Assembly: GCA_937967765.1 (NCBI GenBank)
Contig: CALCML010000340.1
Span: forward strand, 1 to 8,267
Direction of reading: 5' to 3'
Source: an uncultured Carnobacterium sp.
Lineage (GTDB): Bacteria; Bacillota; Bacilli; Lactobacillales; Aerococcaceae
DNA: 8,267 nt
This document shows positions 6,616-8,267 of this stretch, in pieces. Within the stretch, counting starts at the first letter, position 1, and every line of letters begins with the position of its first letter. The notes below the pieces were generated by a model. The model saw nothing but the letters and a program-made list of their open reading frames with translations, ran no database searches and was not told the DNA's origin. The position numbers and the translations under genes are program-made.

Positions 6616-7728
6616 TTACATTTCAATTCGAATAGCACGTCTAGCGCAGTAATAACCTGCAGCAAGATGCCCATTAGGATCGACTAATAACGGTAAATTC
6701 ACCGAATAATAAGAAGACAACGGAAGTAAGTTCAAGACTGGCGCCTTGAAGTTTTCTTCAAGCCATGCCCCTTTTGTATAAGGTCTACCCTCGATTAATT
6801 CTGGGCCAAATTCCGCATTTGCGATTTCCAATCCAAACATATTTTCATTCCATAAAGGAGAATTCGCTTCATCTTGAATCAGAGAACGATGTAATTGGTT
6901 CCCCCATTTAAACAGACGACGAGTGCCACTACCACAGCAATACTCCCACTCATCCTCGTTTAAAAGCCCCATTCCTGTACGTTCAATTTCTTTTCTAGCC
7001 TCTTCATAACCAACAGGATCTGCAACATAACAAGTGAAACTATCAGGATTCTTTAAATCTTGTTGCATAAAGTAACGATCCACACGTACCGCTCTTGGGA
7101 AATCTTGGAATAAAGCTTCCAATGAATTATCTGGAGTCACCGCTTCTTCTAAAATCTCGAGGGTCTCAGGTGAAGGTTCCTCTGCACCTGTGAGTTGCCC
7201 AGTAACAACAGAATAGTTACCAATAAAGCGTAGTCCTACAAAATTTGGTTTCTTTTCGACTAGCATCGCCGGAACATTCACTTTTCGTAAGTCAGATGTC
7301 ATTAAATTAATGCCGTCTTCAACGATTTGTGTCGTCAACTTTTCACTCGATAAATCTTTTTCTTGAACATCTTGATTGAGGAACATAAAGCCAGTTAGAT
7401 GTTGATTTAAATAACGTTTAAAGGCAAAACGAAGCTCTTGACGTTCTTCACTACAGTCAAGACCAGAAAGGCCTGACAATCCGCTATCCCACCCTAAAAT
7501 AACGTCATTTTGACCAGGAACGAATACAAACTCTCTTCCATCAATCGTGACTTCAAAAGTTTCATTGGTGATTCCACCGAATTCAAATTTGACACTTCTT
7601 AGGTTCTCAATGGTCGACATTGGATTTACAAAATATCTTAATACATTTCGAAAGACAACTTCTTTCGATTCACTAGGTAAATTCTTCCACGTTGGATTTA
7701 ATACGTGTTCAAAAAAATCATTTGCCAT
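6616..7728 (-). CDS. Uncharacterised protein with divergent formylglycine-generating-enzyme (SUMF1)-like features
   Basis: I do not recognise a named gene. The 370-residue product has no signal peptide or membrane segment, so it is probably cytoplasmic. Several stretches resemble the SUMF1/FGE-sulfatase fold: FVFVPGQNDVILGWD (67-81) recalls the opening 'PGG-x-MG' strand; LLNEDEWEYCCGSG (255-268) followed by KWGNQ (274-278) recalls the LPTEAEWEYAARGG...WGN block; NMFGLEIANAEFG (296-308) recalls NxFGLYDMxGNV; and YYCARRAIRIE (359-369) recalls the final FRCAR strand. The usual catalytic cysteine pair and the RGGSW segment are not visible, so formylglycine synthesis should not be assumed. Residues about 100-250 are unfamiliar and may be an inserted or extra domain; GLSGLSGL at 83-90 is a small tandem repeat. 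The ATG has GAGGTG about 6 nt upstream. It has its own terminator and a likely own promoter. Confidence 0.75.
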   Translation of the reverse strand: MANDFFEHVLNPTWKNLPSESKEVVFRNVLRYFVNPMSTIENLRSVKFEFGGITNETFEVTIDGREFVFVPGQNDVILGWDSGLSGLSGLDCSEERQELRFAFKRYLNQHLTGFMFLNQDVQEKDLSSEKLTTQIVEDGINLMTSDLRKVNVPAMLVEKKPNFVGLRFIGNYSVVTGQLTGAEEPSPETLEILEEAVTPDNSLEALFQDFPRAVRVDRYFMQQDLKNPDSFTCYVADPVGYEEARKEIERTGMGLLNEDEWEYCCGSGTRRLFKWGNQLHRSLIQDEANSPLWNENMFGLEIANAEFGPELIEGRPYTKGAWLEENFKAPVLNLLPLSSYYSVNLPLLVDPNGHLAAGYYCARRAIRIEM

Positions 7729-7745
7729 ACTTTCACCTCGTCTCT

Positions 7746-7751
7746 ATTATA
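7746..7751 (-). promoter_or_regulatory. Likely -10 box for the SUMF1-like gene
   Basis: A perfect TATAAT on the minus strand lies 17 nt upstream of the ATG, leaving a very short leader that still includes the GAGGTG ribosome binding site. No convincing -35 box appears at 16-18 nt. An inverted repeat (7750-7763) abuts its upstream side. Confidence 0.4.
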
Positions 7752-7763
7752 CGGTATTCCGTA
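7750..7763. repeat. 14-bp inverted repeat TACGG-TATT-CCGTA in a divergent promoter region
   Basis: Two perfect 5-bp arms with a 4-bp centre overlap the upstream edge of the minus-strand -10 box and lie about 30 bp before the plus-strand -10 box. The position suits a repressor operator, but short palindromes also arise by chance and no known regulator is recognised. Confidence 0.35.
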
Positions 7764-7792
7764 AAAATTGCACTCTATTTTGACTACTTTTA

Positions 7793-7801
7793 TGCTATAA
7801 T
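7793..7801 (+). promoter_or_regulatory. Extended -10 promoter of the lipid kinase gene
   Basis: TGCTATAAT is a perfect extended -10 element (TGnTATAAT). It ends 25 nt before the ATG, so transcription would start near 7808 with the ribosome binding site a few bases inside the transcript. TTGACT at 7780-7785 is too close (10 nt) to be its -35 box, so the extended -10 probably drives it alone. Confidence 0.55.
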
Positions 7802-7826
7802 AATGGCAATTGAAAGGATGTTTAGC

Positions 7827-8267
7827 ATGAATTTATTTATTTTTGGGAATCCGATGTCTGGAAGCCAATCCGGACAACAACAAATTAATCAAATCGTGGA
7901 AGCTTGTACGAAACATAGTATCCACTTTAAGCTATTCCAAACACAAAGAGCCGGTGAACTACCTGATCTTCTTGAGAAGCATTTACCAGAAAGAAATGAG
8001 CACACTAAAGTCGTCATTATTGGTGGAGACGGAACTCTTAACGAAGCGTTACAATATTTAAAGCAGAATGAAATCGAAGTACCTCTCTCCTATCTTCCAG
8101 CTGGAACTGGAAATGACTTTGCTAGAGAGATGAATCTTACTCATGATGCGGATGTATTCGTACAAAACATAGAGAATGCACCTTCTATTGAGTTAGAATT
8201 CCTTACGTACCATGAACAGAATTCAGGAACATCAGGAATTGCACTGAATTCGCTTGGATTTGGGATT
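7827..8267 (+). CDS. Diacylglycerol kinase family lipid kinase, partial (C-terminus off the right edge)
   Basis: The open frame codes for 147 residues and is still open at the last base; members of the family usually have about 300. It begins with a single-strand pattern typical of the DAGK catalytic domain (MNLFIFGNPMSGSQSG, 1-16), followed by the nucleotide-binding GGDGTLNEA (71-79) and PAGTGNDFAR (91-100). These are the hallmarks of bacterial YegS/DgkB/BmrU-type lipid kinases, which phosphorylate diacylglycerol or related lipids at the inner face of the membrane, recycling diacylglycerol released when lipoteichoic acid is made. The ATG at 7827 has AAAGGA 8 nt upstream; an in-frame ATG at 7818 overlaps that site and is rejected. 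It is divergent from the SUMF1-like gene. The substrate cannot be told from this half, and DgkB as the essential enzyme versus a paralogue is unresolved. Confidence 0.9.
   Translation, partial: MNLFIFGNPMSGSQSGQQQINQIVEACTKHSIHFKLFQTQRAGELPDLLEKHLPERNEHTKVVIIGGDGTLNEALQYLKQNEIEVPLSYLPAGTGNDFAREMNLTHDADVFVQNIENAPSIELEFLTYHEQNSGTSGIALNSLGFGI

Noticed and set aside
7818..7826. Alternative in-frame ATG for the lipid kinase
   Set aside because: It overlaps the AAAGGA ribosome binding site, so it cannot be read with it; MNLFIFGNP at 7827 matches the usual start of the family.
7843..8061. 72-codon plus-strand open frame
   Set aside because: It is an out-of-frame shadow of the lipid kinase gene, whose GGDGT and GTGND motifs fix the true frame.
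1..8267. tRNA genes, CRISPR arrays, insertion sequences, riboswitches or a novel defence system
   Set aside because: No spaced direct repeats, tRNA-like cloverleaf, transposase or toxin-antitoxin pair was seen; all sizable regions are explained by conserved chromosomal genes.

Overview
The window looks like core chromosome of a low-GC Firmicute, most likely from the order Lactobacillales. The basis is the AT-rich DNA with strong AGGAGG-type ribosome binding sites, a Bacillus-type (type B) RNase P RNA gene, a GpsB cell-division protein, a CtsR-type heat-shock operator in front of clpB, and the conserved Firmicute order gpsB - rnpB - rlmL. A family such as Carnobacteriaceae is possible, but I cannot fix the genus from the sequence alone. 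I see no insertion sequence, integrase, CRISPR array, tRNA or phage gene.

Layout: (1) 1-1654, minus strand: an operon prmA-rsmE (ribosomal protein L11 methyltransferase, then 16S rRNA m3U1498 methyltransferase). The two genes overlap by one base, and rsmE runs off the left edge. (2) 1696-3864, plus strand: gpsB, the RNase P RNA gene with its terminator, and rlmL (23S rRNA guanine-N2 methyltransferase family). prmA and gpsB are divergent, with a promoter for each between them. (3) 3828-3859: a perfect 14-bp inverted repeat that can end transcription from both sides, between the convergent rlmL and clpB. (4) 3870-6568, minus strand: clpB, a full-length disaggregase, with a textbook sigma-A promoter and a perfect CtsR operator. 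(5) 6581-7751, minus strand: a 370-residue protein that I recognise only as a divergent relative of the formylglycine-generating enzyme (SUMF1) fold, with its own terminator and promoter. (6) 7793-8267, plus strand: the first 147 codons of a diacylglycerol-kinase-family lipid kinase, divergent from gene 5 and cut by the right edge.

Functionally, much of the left half serves translation: two rRNA methyltransferases, one ribosomal protein methyltransferase, and the ribozyme that matures tRNA 5' ends. GpsB coordinates cell-wall synthesis with division, and ClpB rescues aggregated protein under stress. I found no previously undescribed multi-gene system here. The points most worth a second look are the SUMF1-like protein with no visible catalytic cysteine pair, the CtsR control region with extra GTCAGG repeats, the acidic C-terminal extension of GpsB, and the placement of rlmL immediately behind the rnpB terminator with no room for its own promoter.
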